This document shows positions 27,279 to 36,375 of a stretch of DNA of 64,000 nucleotides, piece by piece. The position numbers and the translations under genes are program-made. The first letter of the stretch is position 1, and the number at the start of each line of letters is the position of its first letter. The stretch lies in contig NZ_LOKW01000001.1 of NCBI RefSeq assembly GCF_002211305.1, positions 806,001 through 870,000 on the forward strand. Direction: 5' to 3'. The notes below the pieces were generated by a model. The model was not told the DNA's origin, made no database searches, and worked only from the letters and a program-made list of their open reading frames with translations. This DNA is from Rhizobium sp. R634 (GTDB taxonomy: Bacteria > Pseudomonadota > Alphaproteobacteria > Rhizobiales > Rhizobiaceae).

Positions 27279-28517
27279 TCAACTGTTCAGCCGATCCATG
27301 AATTTGAGCGGCGAGCGGGTGCGTTGCGCCACGTCAGCCGATGCGAGCATGAGGGCGGCTGCCATCGGCATCGCCGCCGCGCCGATCGCCGAGGCGTCCT
27401 CGCCGATCGAGGCGCGATGCAGTGACGGCAGGTTGGTGTCCTCGGCGTCGAGATGCTCGTGCACATAACGCAGCAATTCATCGACGATGCGGATCGGCAG
27501 CCGGCCGCCGACGAGCACGGCGTCGGGATCGACGATCATGGCGATATGTTTGACGGCGACCGCCAGATGCGCGCTCATTTCCTTGAGCCACTGCGAAACG
27601 AGCCGCCTTCCATGCGCGTCGAGCGTCAGCAGGTCCTGGGGAACGCTCACTTCGATGCCGTGTTTGGCCAGGAAATCATAGAGGAAGAACAGCGAGAAGA
27701 TCTCGCCGAGAAGCTGGACCTTCTGGCCTTTGCCGTCGCGGCCGTCGGCGATCGGCAACCAGCCGATCTCGCCGCTGAGGCCCATGGCGCCGCGATGGCC
27801 GTTGCCGTCGAGCACCAGGCCTCCGCCCGGGCAGGCATTGACGGCGATATAGAAGAAGCTGCTGCTTTCGGCGCCGAGGCCGTAATCGAGCTCGGCAAGG
27901 GCTGCGGCATTGGCCTCGTTCTCGATGAAGACGGGGTGCTGCGTCAGGTTCTCGAGGGCTGAGCGCACATCGAATTCCGTCCATTCCTGATAGGCGTCGG
28001 GCTTGCCGAGCAGCGAGATTTCGCCGAGCCAATCCGGCACCGCCAGCCCGATGCCGCAAAGGCGGGCATCGTCGATCAGCCGGCTGCGCTGGAAATGCGA
28101 GATCGCATCCGATGTCAGCTGCATGAACTCACCAGGCAGGATGAAGCGCTTCTCATGATGCACGCGGGCGCGCACATTGCCGACGGCATCGACGGCGAGG
28201 ATCGTCAAATGATCGCGGTCGATGTTGATGCCGATGGCATAAGAGGCGTCCGGGTTGATTTCGAGCTCGATCGCCGGCTGGCCCCGCAGCCCATGCCGCC
28301 GGCGGGCTTCCATGATCAGGCCCTCGTCCAGCAGGCGGTCGACGATGCGGGCGATGGCCGGTTTGGTGAAGCCGGTGCGCCTTGCGATTTCGGCGCGCGA
28401 GATCGGCGCCTGACGGTGGATGCAGCGCAGGACGACGGCCCTGTTGTGCTCGCCGGCATCTTCGACATTGGCGCCCGTCAGATCCGGGGAGAGCCTCGTG
28501 CCGGGCATCTGGTTCAT
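27279..28517 (-). CDS. ROK family transcriptional regulator
   Basis: A 412-residue ROK repressor with an N-terminal winged helix (about 25-85: RAEIARRTGFTKPAIARIVD then RLLDEGLIMEARRRHGLRGQ) and a C-terminal sugar-kinase-like domain (PGGGLVLDGNGHRGAMGLSG and GEIGWLPIADG). The zinc motif CxCGxxGCxE of glucokinases and Mlc is missing, and the ATP motif DxGxT is not conserved, so it is a regulator and not a kinase. It is encoded inside the ABC-sugar operon and should sense the imported sugar or its phosphate. Confidence 0.88.
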   Translation of the reverse strand: MNQMPGTRLSPDLTGANVEDAGEHNRAVVLRCIHRQAPISRAEIARRTGFTKPAIARIVDRLLDEGLIMEARRRHGLRGQPAIELEINPDASYAIGINIDRDHLTILAVDAVGNVRARVHHEKRFILPGEFMQLTSDAISHFQRSRLIDDARLCGIGLAVPDWLGEISLLGKPDAYQEWTEFDVRSALENLTQHPVFIENEANAAALAELDYGLGAESSSFFYIAVNACPGGGLVLDGNGHRGAMGLSGEIGWLPIADGRDGKGQKVQLLGEIFSLFFLYDFLAKHGIEVSVPQDLLTLDAHGRRLVSQWLKEMSAHLAVAVKHIAMIVDPDAVLVGGRLPIRIVDELLRYVHEHLDAEDTNLPSLHRASIGEDASAIGAAAMPMAAALMLASADVAQRTRSPLKFMDRLNS

Positions 28518-28557
28518 GCGTTCAATCCTTCCTTGCGCCTCACGGGCAGAACCGGCC

Positions 28558-29400
28558 TCATCCCTTCACCGCGCCGCTGGTCATCGCGCCGAGGATCAGC
28601 CTCTGAAGCGACAGGAAGGCCACGATCGCCGGAACGACCGAGATCAGGCAGGCGGCGGCAAGCAGCTGGATGGACGAGTCGGTCTGCATGCCGCGGAAGT
28701 TAAAGATTCCCACGCCGATCGGCATCAGGTCATTTTTGGTGAGCAGCAGGAACGGCACGAGGAATTGCGACCAGCCGGCAATGACGGTGATGATGAAGAC
28801 CGAGGCGATGCCCGGCGCCGACAGCGGCAGGATGATCCGCCAGAAGACCGAGAACCGGTTGCAGCCGTCGATCATCGCCGCCTCGTCGAGGCTGCGCGGA
28901 ATGCCGTCGACGGTGCTCTTCAACAGCCAGGTCGCCAGCGGAACACCGAGCGCGATATAGACCATGACGACGGCAAAATGCGTATCGAGCATTCCGAGCC
29001 GGTTCATGTAGCGGTAGAGCGGCACCATGATGACGAGCGGCGAGATCATCTGGAAAAGCAGCAGGCCCATCATCGACAGGCCCTTGCCGCGGAAATTGAA
29101 GCGGGAAAAGGCATAGGCCGCGGGCAGCGCCACGATCAGCACGCCGAAGCCGCTGAGTGCTGCGAGCTTCAGGCCGTTCCAGAGATAGATCGGGAAATAG
29201 CTGTTGTTGAGAACGGTGATGAAATTGTCGATGGTTGGATTATTGGGAATATAACGCGCCGCGCCGCGATAGATCTCGCGCTTGTCGCGCATCGCCATCG
29301 ACAGGAGATAGGTGAGGGGGCCGGCGAAGAAGATGAACATAGCCAGCATGAAGAGATAGCTCATGGCATCGCCGAGCCGTGTTCCGGTGCGCCGGCTCAT
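28558..29400 (-). CDS. carbohydrate ABC importer permease (MalG type)
   Basis: A 280-residue inner-membrane protein with six predicted segments, starting near MSYLFMLAMFIFFAGPLTYL. The cytoplasmic EAA loop reads LDEAAMIDGCNRFSVFWRII followed by LPLSAPG, the coupling point to the ATPase. The ending RLILGAMTSGAVKG is the standard MalG-type tail. Its first bases overlap the stop of the partner permease (29397) by 4, so the two are co-translated and form the transmembrane dimer. Confidence 0.92.
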   Translation of the reverse strand: MSRRTGTRLGDAMSYLFMLAMFIFFAGPLTYLLSMAMRDKREIYRGAARYIPNNPTIDNFITVLNNSYFPIYLWNGLKLAALSGFGVLIVALPAAYAFSRFNFRGKGLSMMGLLLFQMISPLVIMVPLYRYMNRLGMLDTHFAVVMVYIALGVPLATWLLKSTVDGIPRSLDEAAMIDGCNRFSVFWRIILPLSAPGIASVFIITVIAGWSQFLVPFLLLTKNDLMPIGVGIFNFRGMQTDSSIQLLAAACLISVVPAIVAFLSLQRLILGAMTSGAVKG

Positions 29401-30326
29401 TGCTCTTCCTCCTTCGGCAGGAACGAGGCGTAGATGAAGGCGAGCCCGAGGCTGATGATCAGCATCAGCACGGAGAGCACGCTGCCGCCTGAGAGATCGT
29501 AGTTTCGGAAGACGATGTTGAAGACGTAGAGCGAGATGACCTCGGTCGCCCGCCCGGGACCGCCGCCGGTCAGCGTGATGATCGCATCGAAGGTGTTCAC
29601 CGTCTGGATGGTGATCAGGATCATGTTGACGAGGATGGCGGCGCGCAGCTGCGGCAGCGTGACGAAGAAGAACTGCTGCGAGGCGGTCGCGCCATCGACT
29701 TCGGCGGCTTCATAAAGCGAGGGATCGATCGCCTTCAGCGCCGCATACATGACGACCATGGAAAAGGCCGTGCCGCGCCAGATGTTGGAGATCAGCGTCG
29801 ACCAGGGCGCGATGGCCGGATCGGAAAGCCAGGCGACGGTCGGCATGTGCATCAGCCTGAGAATGCTGTTCAGCGCGCCGTAGGGCGCTTCGGAAAACAG
29901 CATCTGCCAGATGATGCCGCCGGCGATGCCGGGCACCACCCAGGCGACCAGCGCCGTCGTTCTCAGGATCGTCGTGCCGAACAGGCCGCGCTTTTCGCCG
30001 CGGATGACCGTGACGGCCACCGCAAGGCCGAGAATTTGTTGGCCGATAACGCTGCCGCCGACGAAGATCAGCGTCGCCCATAAAATGTCGGGCAGCTGCG
30101 GCGAGCTCAGCGCATTGGTGATGGAACCCAGCGTATAGTCCTGATTGTCGCCGATCAGCGTCGCATTGGTGAAGGAAAGCCGGAAAACGTCGATGACCGG
30201 GTAGAGATAGAATATGCCGATGACGATAATCACGGGCATGATCCAGGGCAGGGGCGCACCGGCGAACCGGCGCATGAACGTTCTGCTTTGAGGCGGGCTG
30301 TCGGCCTCGATGGCAATGGGGCTCAT
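29397..30326 (-). CDS. carbohydrate ABC importer permease (MalF type)
   Basis: A 309-residue inner-membrane protein with six predicted segments (first near WIMPVIIVIGIFYLYPVIDV). The EAA loop is SLYEAAEVDGATASQQFFFV then TLPQLR. It pairs with the MalG-type permease that overlaps its end. Upstream, a 259-base gap rich in repeats separates it from the binding-protein gene. As in most CUT1 systems, the permeases give no clue to the sugar. Confidence 0.92.
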   Translation of the reverse strand: MSPIAIEADSPPQSRTFMRRFAGAPLPWIMPVIIVIGIFYLYPVIDVFRLSFTNATLIGDNQDYTLGSITNALSSPQLPDILWATLIFVGGSVIGQQILGLAVAVTVIRGEKRGLFGTTILRTTALVAWVVPGIAGGIIWQMLFSEAPYGALNSILRLMHMPTVAWLSDPAIAPWSTLISNIWRGTAFSMVVMYAALKAIDPSLYEAAEVDGATASQQFFFVTLPQLRAAILVNMILITIQTVNTFDAIITLTGGGPGRATEVISLYVFNIVFRNYDLSGGSVLSVLMLIISLGLAFIYASFLPKEEEQ

Positions 30327-30585
30327 TGGCTTCTCTGTCCGGGTTTGGCAAAGCCGGCGACGCCCACGGGCAGGCGCCGCCGCTGTCTGATGCGTTGGAG
30401 ATCGCCGCTGCCCCTCACCCTAACCCTCTCCCCGTTCTGACGGGGAGAGGGGACGTGCCCCGCGAGGCGCTGGTAAGGGACGGAGAGCTTGCGGCTTGTT
30501 CCTTCTCCCCGTCACAACGGGGAGAAGGTGGCGGCAGCCGGATGAGGGGCTGCTCTCGCCGATCTCCTGAGCTGCGCCGCCAGCA
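30327..30585. repeat. repeat-bearing gap inside the sugar operon
   Basis: About 30411-30460 and 30500-30556 carry GC-rich palindromes: CTCTCCCCGTTCTGACGGGGAGAGG and TTCTCCCCGTCACAACGGGGAGAA type stems flanked by CCCTCACCCTAACC. The first is related in inverted orientation to the element at 10.41-10.50 kb. In this place it may lower expression of the permeases relative to the binding protein. Confidence 0.65.
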
Positions 30586-31884
30586 TCACAGCCGCTTGTA
30601 AGCCTCCATCGCCGCGCTGAAGGCGGCATCGAGGGCTTCTTCCGGTTTCTTCGTGCCCGAGAGCACGTCGCCCATCATGATTTGGATCTGGTTGGATATT
30701 TCAGGATAGATCGGCACGCCGGGGCGAGCCTGGCCGTTGACCAGAGCCTGGGCGAAGGTCTTGTTGGCTTCGGTGGAGAAGACCTCGTACTTGTCGAACA
30801 GCGATTTGCGCGTCGGCAGCTGCTGCTGCAGCGCGTTGGCCGGGCCCATATAGACCTCGCGGGCGAGGTTGGCGCACATCTCGACCTTGTCCTTGTCCTT
30901 GCTGAAGGAAGCGATGGTCCAGCCGCCGGTGCCCGTCGAGCGCTGATCGGCCGTCGGGCCGGGGATCGGCGAGAAGGTCCAGTTCTTGAACTCGTTTTCC
31001 TCCAGCGTCGTCTTCAGCTGCGCATATTGCCAGTTGCCGCCGATGAAGAGGGCGGTCGTGCCGGCTGCCGCCGCCGCGTTCATGTCGTCGTAATTGGCGA
31101 TGGTGCTGACGCGTTTGGGGGCCGCGCCGGAATCGACGAGATCCTTGAAGTAGTTCAGCGCCTTTAGGAATTTTTCCTTGTTCTCGCCCTCGCCGAACAC
31201 CGGCTTACCGCTGTCGTCGACAAGCTTGCCGCCGAGCGCCCAGTAATTGGCGAGCCAGTCGAAGGTCGTGCCTTCCCAGCGTCCGCCATTGAAGAGCACG
31301 CCTTCCATGCCTTCCTTGGTGGAGGCAAGGGCGGCCTTCTTCAGGTCGTCCCAGGTCTCGGGCGCATCTGCAACGATCGACTTGTTGCGGTAGAGCACGC
31401 GAAGGTCCGTATCCCACCACCAGGCGCGCACCGTTTGGTCCTTGTCGGTGATGCCGGCGCGGATGAAGGGGAAGAGATCGTCCACTTCTTCCTTGGAGAA
31501 GTAGGGCGTGAAATCGGCCAGCACCTTGTTGACCATGAACTGCGACAGCACGAAGGAGTCGACGGCGGCGCAATCCGGTGCGTTGCCGGCCTTGGCCTGC
31601 TCCAGCATCTTGGCCTGCTCGGTGCCGATGTCGGAGGACATGAACTGCATCTGCAGTTTCCACTCGGGATGCTTCTTGATGAACTCGACGAACAGCTTCT
31701 GATAGCCCTCGGCGATGGTGGGATCGGAATTGTTCGGGCTGTCGTTGGTCAGGCGGACGACGAGGATCTTGGCCGCATCGGCAAGGCCGATCCGGTCTTT
31801 GGTGGCAAGTTCCTGGGCAAAAATGGCGGATGCTGAAAATAAGATAGTGCTCAGCGTCAATGCGCTGACGGTCGCGCTCTTCAT
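30586..31884 (-). CDS. sugar ABC importer periplasmic binding protein
   Basis: A 432-residue CUT1-type solute-binding protein. A Sec signal peptide spans the first 23 residues (MKSATVSALTLSTILFSASA, cleaved after IFAQ). The mature protein shows two-lobe features: RTGIG-like AEGYQKLFVEFIKKHPEWK, WWWDTDLRVLYRNKSI (the aromatic sugar platform) and ATSGWTIASFS-like TGTGGWTIASFSKD. The ATG at 31884 follows a GGAGGAG site. It should be the most strongly expressed gene of the operon. Substrate unknown; the Gfo/Idh/MocA and TIM-barrel partners suggest an inositol-like or unusual aldose. Confidence 0.9.
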   Translation of the reverse strand: MKSATVSALTLSTILFSASAIFAQELATKDRIGLADAAKILVVRLTNDSPNNSDPTIAEGYQKLFVEFIKKHPEWKLQMQFMSSDIGTEQAKMLEQAKAGNAPDCAAVDSFVLSQFMVNKVLADFTPYFSKEEVDDLFPFIRAGITDKDQTVRAWWWDTDLRVLYRNKSIVADAPETWDDLKKAALASTKEGMEGVLFNGGRWEGTTFDWLANYWALGGKLVDDSGKPVFGEGENKEKFLKALNYFKDLVDSGAAPKRVSTIANYDDMNAAAAAGTTALFIGGNWQYAQLKTTLEENEFKNWTFSPIPGPTADQRSTGTGGWTIASFSKDKDKVEMCANLAREVYMGPANALQQQLPTRKSLFDKYEVFSTEANKTFAQALVNGQARPGVPIYPEISNQIQIMMGDVLSGTKKPEEALDAAFSAAMEAYKRL

Positions 31885-32237
31885 GATGGGTCTCCTCCCC
31901 ATTTTGAACGATTACAGCCTGGCGGTCAGTTGACCTCTCCTCATTTCCGTGCTGCATTAATTAGATTAAGTTACTTTGATTTGATGTCAAGCCAGAGCTT
32001 TGGGAGGATCGAGATGCTGGCGACATTCAACAGCAGCTAGCGCGCTGCCGGCGAAAATCGAGTCGACTTCGCGAGGTCATGCACCGGATCGAAGGTGATG
32101 GAGCGTCCACCAGACGCGCGGCGCATCCACCCCGCAATTTTCCCGAGGAAGAGCCCGAGCGATCGCGGATGGCCGCGACCGCAAGCGGCGGTTTTTGCCC
32201 GGCGGCAGCCGGAAATCCAAACTCTGTGGAGGAGAAG
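31885..32237. promoter_or_regulatory. divergent control region of the sugar locus
   Basis: No gene is seen in these 353 bases. The AT-rich stretch near 31953-31985 (around TTAATTAGATTAAGTTAC) is the likely promoter/operator area of the binding-protein operon. The part nearer 32237 is GC-rich leader sequence of the dehydrogenase. Confidence 0.4.
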
Positions 32238-33287
32238 ATGCGTTTACTCATTCTCGGCACCGGCGGCATGGCCAACCAGCACGCAGCACGTTTCAAGGCG
32301 ATCGAAGGCGTCAGCGTCGTCGGCGGCGTCGATGTCGTTCCGGAGCGGCTGGCGGCCTTCTGCACCGAACATGGCATCGCCAATCATTTCCTCTCGCTGG
32401 AGGATGCGCTCGCCTGGGGCGAGTTCGATGCGGTTGCCAATGTCACGCCCGACAGCATCCACCATCCGACGACGCTGCAGGCGATTGCCGCCGGCAAGCA
32501 TGTCTTCTGCGAGAAGCCGCTCGCCACCGATGCGGCGAAGGCCATGGAGATGACCGAGGCGATCGAGCGGGCGGGCAAGGTCGGCATGGTCAACTTCACC
32601 TATCGCAATTCGCCGGCGCTGCAGAAAGGCCGGCAGATGGTGCTCGCCGGCGAGATCGGCGCGGTGCGCCATGTCGAGGCGTCGCATCTTCAGAGCTGGC
32701 TGGTCGGCCGCCACTGGGGCGATTGGAAGAGCGAGAGCAAATGGCTGTGGCGGCTGAGCAAGAAGCACGGCTCGAACGGCGCGCTCGGCGATATCGGCAT
32801 CCACATCGTCGATTTCGCCTCCTACGGCTCCGGCCTCGACGTCGCCCATGTCTTTGCCCGGCTGAAGACCTTCGACAAGGCGCCCGGCCACAAGATCGGC
32901 GAGTACGATCTCGATGCCAATGACAGTTTCACGATGAATGTCGATTTCACCAATGGCGCGATCGGCACGATCCAGGCGACGCGCACCGCCGCCGGCCAGA
33001 TGGACCAGCTGCGGCTTAGGGTCTACGGCGAAACCGGCTCGGTCGAGATGATCTACGACACCGGCAATTCGACGCTGCGCGCCTGCCTCGGCGAGGACGT
33101 GCACACGGCGACCTGGCGCGACGTGCCCTTCGATCCCGTCGAGACCAATTACCAGCGTTTCGTCCAGGCGGTGCGGGCGGGCAAGACCCAGGAACCATCC
33201 TTCCGCCGCGCGGCGAATATCCAGAAGGTACTCGACAAGGCGCTCGCTTCCGATCTCAGCCACAAAGACGAGGCGCTCACTTCTTAG
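32238..33287 (+). CDS. Gfo/Idh/MocA family sugar dehydrogenase
   Basis: A 349-residue NAD(P)-dependent oxidoreductase. The Rossmann motif is in LLILGTGGMANQHAA, the conserved FCEKPLA with its catalytic-region Lys is near residue 95, and GSNGALGDIGIHIVDFASY contains the Asp and His used in catalysis (DxGxH). This family oxidises inositols, glucosides and sugar acids at a ring carbon. The ATG at 32238 follows a GGAGGAG site. It diverges from the sugar importer and is convergent with the second ROK gene, their ends overlapping by 4 bases. Confidence 0.88.
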   Translation: MRLLILGTGGMANQHAARFKAIEGVSVVGGVDVVPERLAAFCTEHGIANHFLSLEDALAWGEFDAVANVTPDSIHHPTTLQAIAAGKHVFCEKPLATDAAKAMEMTEAIERAGKVGMVNFTYRNSPALQKGRQMVLAGEIGAVRHVEASHLQSWLVGRHWGDWKSESKWLWRLSKKHGSNGALGDIGIHIVDFASYGSGLDVAHVFARLKTFDKAPGHKIGEYDLDANDSFTMNVDFTNGAIGTIQATRTAAGQMDQLRLRVYGETGSVEMIYDTGNSTLRACLGEDVHTATWRDVPFDPVETNYQRFVQAVRAGKTQEPSFRRAANIQKVLDKALASDLSHKDEALTS

Positions 33288-34423
33288 GCCGAAGCCGGCG
33301 GCAGCAGCAGCGTGTTGAGGAAGGGCAGCAGCGCCGCACCGAGCGCGACACCGCCGCCGCTGAAGCTGGCCGGCCGCATCGGCGAAATCCATGGCGTGAT
33401 GATCGGCCGCGTCGCGGTATCGCGCCGCTCGATGGAAAGCTGGTGGATCAGCGCCTCGATCACGCCCTGCGGCAGGTCTCCGCCGATCATGACGGTGCTC
33501 GGGGCGAAGAAGCCGGCCATGGCGATGATCGGATCGAGGAGATGGCCCGCGGCCTCGCGGATCCATTGCGACAGCAGGGGGCAGGAGAATTCCTCGCCCT
33601 TCAGCAGCCGGGCGAAATCCTCCTCACCGATGCGCGCCCGCAGCGATCCGAAGCCGACGACGGTGTTGAGCCGGACATTGTCGGGCCCGGTCAGCATTTC
33701 GCCGATGCTGCCCGCTCGTCCGTGCACGCCGGAATAGGGCACGCCGCGAATGAGGAAGCCCGCCTGCACGTCGTCGTCGATGATGATCATCGCGAGCCCG
33801 CCCTCCGGCAGGCCGCTGCCGATCGTGCGCTCGGCAAGAAGGCCCGCCGTGCATTCGTTCTCGACATAGGGGCGAGCGATCGTCGAGATCGCGGCAATCG
33901 CGTCGCTCTCAGCCTCCGTCCAGTCGTTGGCGGCGATGCCGAGTCCGATGACCGGCCTGGCGGCATGCCGATCGACCATGTCTCGGACGGCCGTATGCAC
34001 CAACTGGACCTTGTCCGCCGGGTCCACGTCGAAATAGGCCCGCTCATGCATCTGGCCGCTCAGATCGACGAGCACGATCTCGCCGCGCCGCTCGCGAAGC
34101 TTCACCCCGACCGAAAAAGCGCCTTCCGGCCGCAGCGCAAATTCGGTCGCCGTGGCGCCGCCGCCGAGCCCGTTGCGCCGGTTCGAGGTGACGAGCTTCT
34201 CATCCGCCAGCCGACGCAGGATATTGGTGATGCCGGGCCCGGTCAGCCCGCTATGGCGCCCAAGCTCGGTGCGCGTCAGCGGCCCATGCCGCCGGATCGC
34301 CTCCAGGATGACGCGAATGTTCCGGTCGGCGATCTCGCCCGACCTCAGACCCACCGTTTTGGCGCGCGGACCGCCCATCTCCTGGGTGTGAAGCCGACGC
34401 GGCCCTGACCGAAGATACCGCAT
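33284..34423 (-). CDS. second ROK family transcriptional regulator
   Basis: A 379-residue ROK repressor. The winged helix reads GPLTRTELGRHSGLTGPGIT then NILRRLADEKLVTSNRRN, with the preceding RNIRVILEAIRRHG helix. The sugar-binding domain contains GLAMIIIDDDVQAGFLIRG and HGRAGSIGEMLTG. As in the first ROK protein, the CxCGxxGCxE zinc motif is absent. It is on the strand opposite to the dehydrogenase and at the border of the decayed region. Two ROK regulators around one importer suggest control by two ligands. The start at 34423 is one of several possible; 34378 is another. Confidence 0.85.
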   Translation of the reverse strand: MRYLRSGPRRLHTQEMGGPRAKTVGLRSGEIADRNIRVILEAIRRHGPLTRTELGRHSGLTGPGITNILRRLADEKLVTSNRRNGLGGGATATEFALRPEGAFSVGVKLRERRGEIVLVDLSGQMHERAYFDVDPADKVQLVHTAVRDMVDRHAARPVIGLGIAANDWTEAESDAIAAISTIARPYVENECTAGLLAERTIGSGLPEGGLAMIIIDDDVQAGFLIRGVPYSGVHGRAGSIGEMLTGPDNVRLNTVVGFGSLRARIGEEDFARLLKGEEFSCPLLSQWIREAAGHLLDPIIAMAGFFAPSTVMIGGDLPQGVIEALIHQLSIERRDTATRPIITPWISPMRPASFSGGGVALGAALLPFLNTLLLPPASA

Positions 34424-34537
34424 GACCGTCTTTCCTAGAGCACTATCTCGGTTGTGTAGCACGCTTGCAGGTGTTCGTAACGATTTTCCAATAGATGTGT
34501 AGCCAACTAATTCCGTTACCTGCTTCCGGAGGTCAAA

Positions 34538-34750
34538 ATGGCGTCTATACCAACTACGCCCGAGTTGATGTCGACGATCGCTCGCTTGGAGCTGAGGTAT
34601 CGTCGCCACGCTGACGCGGCGGATCTTTTCACTGCCTAGGAAAAGCTCTGCGAGCGTTTCGAAGACGATTTGGCGGAGGAGCGTGACGTTCTGCTCAGCA
34701 AGGCAGCCGCATTGATGCTGGTAAAATATTGGGTCGAGCAGGCGGCATGA
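34538..34750 (+). pseudogene. small orphan gene interrupted by an amber codon
   Basis: A GGAGGT ribosome binding site at 34528 precedes an ATG that opens a 70-codon frame (MASIPTTPELMSTIARLELR...) ending in TGA at 34748-34750. The frame is continuous except for TAG at 34637-34639, after residue 33. Both halves have the composition of a small helical protein (EKLCERFEDDLAEERDVLLS, then KAAALMLVKYWVEQAA). It is either a decayed small gene or one read through the amber codon. No homologue is recognised. Confidence 0.5.
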
Positions 34751-34796
34751 AATGGTTTCCTCTCTTGAAACGAGACCTAAGGATTGATTTCAACAC

Positions 34797-35339
34797 ATGA
34801 CCGATGGGCATTCTCCCGCCGCCGACCGCGACCCAAACGCCACCCAGCCAATTCTCGTCTTGCGAGGGGGCGTCAGATACCTCTTCATGACCGTTGGCCT
34901 CTTGATGCTCTTTTCCGTTTACCTCTCACTCATCGCCCTTGGGCAGATTGAAATGAGCAGACGCACCAGCGGTGTCGGAGAGGGCCTGTTTGCGATCGTC
35001 TTGCTCGGCGTCATCGTTTATGTTGTGGTAAACGCTCGGAAGGTCCATTTCACGAAGCCCATCATGGTGATCGGGCCCGACGGCATCGCTGCTCAAAGGC
35101 TGCCGAAGCTCATCCCCTGGTCAATGATCGAACGTGTCGATATCCCCGAGACCCGGTGGGCGCAATTCATCTATCTGACTGTCCGCAACGACGCTGATCC
35201 GGAAATCCTTGGACAGTTGCGCAAGCGACAGCCTCTTGAACGGGTCGTCGCGATACCGCACAGATGGGTTTCGGGGTTCAGTTCACGCGAAGTCAAGGAC
35301 ATCGTGAATCGCTATTTTGAGCGCTCACGACAAAGCTGA
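34797..35339 (+). CDS. two-pass membrane protein of unknown function
   Basis: A 180-residue protein with two predicted membrane segments (about 27-47, YLFMTVGLLMLFSVYLSLIA; about 62-79, LFAIVLLGVIVYVVV) followed by a soluble PH-like beta domain (VIGPDGIAAQRLPKLIPWSM then IERVDIPETRW). This layout resembles the STM3941/PH-domain membrane proteins found in many plasmids and islands. It follows the interrupted small gene after 46 bases. Composition is more AT-rich than the flanking catabolic genes. No function is known. Confidence 0.6.
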   Translation: MTDGHSPAADRDPNATQPILVLRGGVRYLFMTVGLLMLFSVYLSLIALGQIEMSRRTSGVGEGLFAIVLLGVIVYVVVNARKVHFTKPIMVIGPDGIAAQRLPKLIPWSMIERVDIPETRWAQFIYLTVRNDADPEILGQLRKRQPLERVVAIPHRWVSGFSSREVKDIVNRYFERSRQS

Positions 35340-35400
35340 AGCCAAATGGATTTTCTGCTTCCCGCTGCTATTGATGGCGCTCGTCAAGCGGCCGGGCGAT

Positions 35401-35586
35401 CTAATAGCTGCAAGGACGATCGTTGCCGAAGCCGTCGCGGCAGGCTGGTCTGAGGCCATAGTCGACGCTGCTATATCCAACCGAGCCGGTTTGGACCGAG
35501 TCGGTCGAACTTGTCGTGCAGGACGATGAAACGGCAACCAAGACGACGGCTGCCATCGCAGCCAATAGTTTACGAATTTGAAGCAT
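35401..35586 (-). CDS. small lipoprotein-like peptide
   Basis: A 61-residue frame with a basic start (MLQIRKLL), a hydrophobic core (AAMAAVVLVAV) and a Cys after SSS, a weak lipobox. The mature part is Ser/Thr- and Tyr-rich (VGYSSVDYGLRPACRDGFG). It may be a small outer- or inner-membrane lipoprotein. It overlaps nothing on the other strand that looks real. Support is only the signal-peptide pattern. Confidence 0.45.
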   Translation of the reverse strand: MLQIRKLLAAMAAVVLVAVSSSCTTSSTDSVQTGSVGYSSVDYGLRPACRDGFGNDRPCSY

Positions 35587-35881
35587 CCCACCCTCCTATC
35601 GCTTCCCCAAAAAACGGCGATTTCAGTGCGATGAATGCGCAAATAGGCCGGTCTCGCGATCCGATAACCGTTTTTGCTGATCAAGATTCCGTTATTCGTT
35701 CAAGCCCCAGCCTTGACCCTGAGATCGCCGAGAAACTGCCCGCCCGGCGAGTATTAGGTCATCAGGCCATAGTCGCAGGCCTCTACTTGTTCTTGATGAC
35801 CGCCGCGAGTTCTTCCGGCGTCGTTCATGCAATCCTGTGTTAGCTTTCGTAAAGTACGGATTTTGCGACCGGATGGAGCAT
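35587..35881. other. gap in the decayed region with no convincing gene
   Basis: Frames on both strands exist but have no ribosome binding site, no domain and unusual composition. A few AT-rich patches could be promoters for the neighbouring minus-strand small genes. Confidence 0.4.
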
Positions 35882-36340
35882 TCAAAACCACTGCCCGCTG
35901 TCGCAGTCAAATGTCCAACAGTTGCCGACTAAACGGCGTACCTCAGGCTCCACGAAGCCGATGAGATTTGTGATTAAGCTCGGGTCATCCTCAATGCCCC
36001 ATGACAATTCGACACGCTGATTGCAGCGTGCAATTGCGCTGCTTTCGGCATGAGGAAATTGTGCTGCGATCCCCTGGGATTCAGCCAGCACATGGCTCTC
36101 GCTGCTCAATCGAATGTCCAACTCTGCCGGTGCCCCGAACTTCAACTGGTGCGAGGTCACCTGCCGAAGAGGTTCCTGATATCTCATCAACGCTGCTTGA
36201 AGTAACGTCAGATCGCCAAAGCCGTCACGGAAAAGGATCATCCAAGAGAAACGCGGCGTCATAACCGGCGCGTGAGAGGCCGTCGTATCTTTAATTGTCG
36301 CAAGCGACCGCTTGCGTTTTAAGAAGTCGAATAGTGCCAT
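35882..36340 (-). CDS. hypothetical protein, orphan
   Basis: A 152-residue protein starting MALFDFLKRKR, a basic amphipathic opening. The rest looks globular (PRFSWMILFRDGFGDLTLLQ, ELDIRLSSESHVLAESQGIA, ending CWTFDCDSGQWF). There is no signal peptide, membrane segment or motif that I recognise. It is co-directional with the VOC gene 35 bases upstream, so they could be co-transcribed. It could be an immunity-type or cargo protein of the lost element, but nothing shows this directly. Confidence 0.5.
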   Translation of the reverse strand: MALFDFLKRKRSLATIKDTTASHAPVMTPRFSWMILFRDGFGDLTLLQAALMRYQEPLRQVTSHQLKFGAPAELDIRLSSESHVLAESQGIAAQFPHAESSAIARCNQRVELSWGIEDDPSLITNLIGFVEPEVRRLVGNCWTFDCDSGQWF

Positions 36341-36375
36341 GCTGCCCCTTTTTCGGTTTCTTGCCCCTCAGCTTG

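Noticed and set aside
35511..35843. A 110-codon plus-strand frame in the decayed region
   Set aside because: It overlaps the lipoprotein-like gene, has no ribosome binding site and no recognisable feature.
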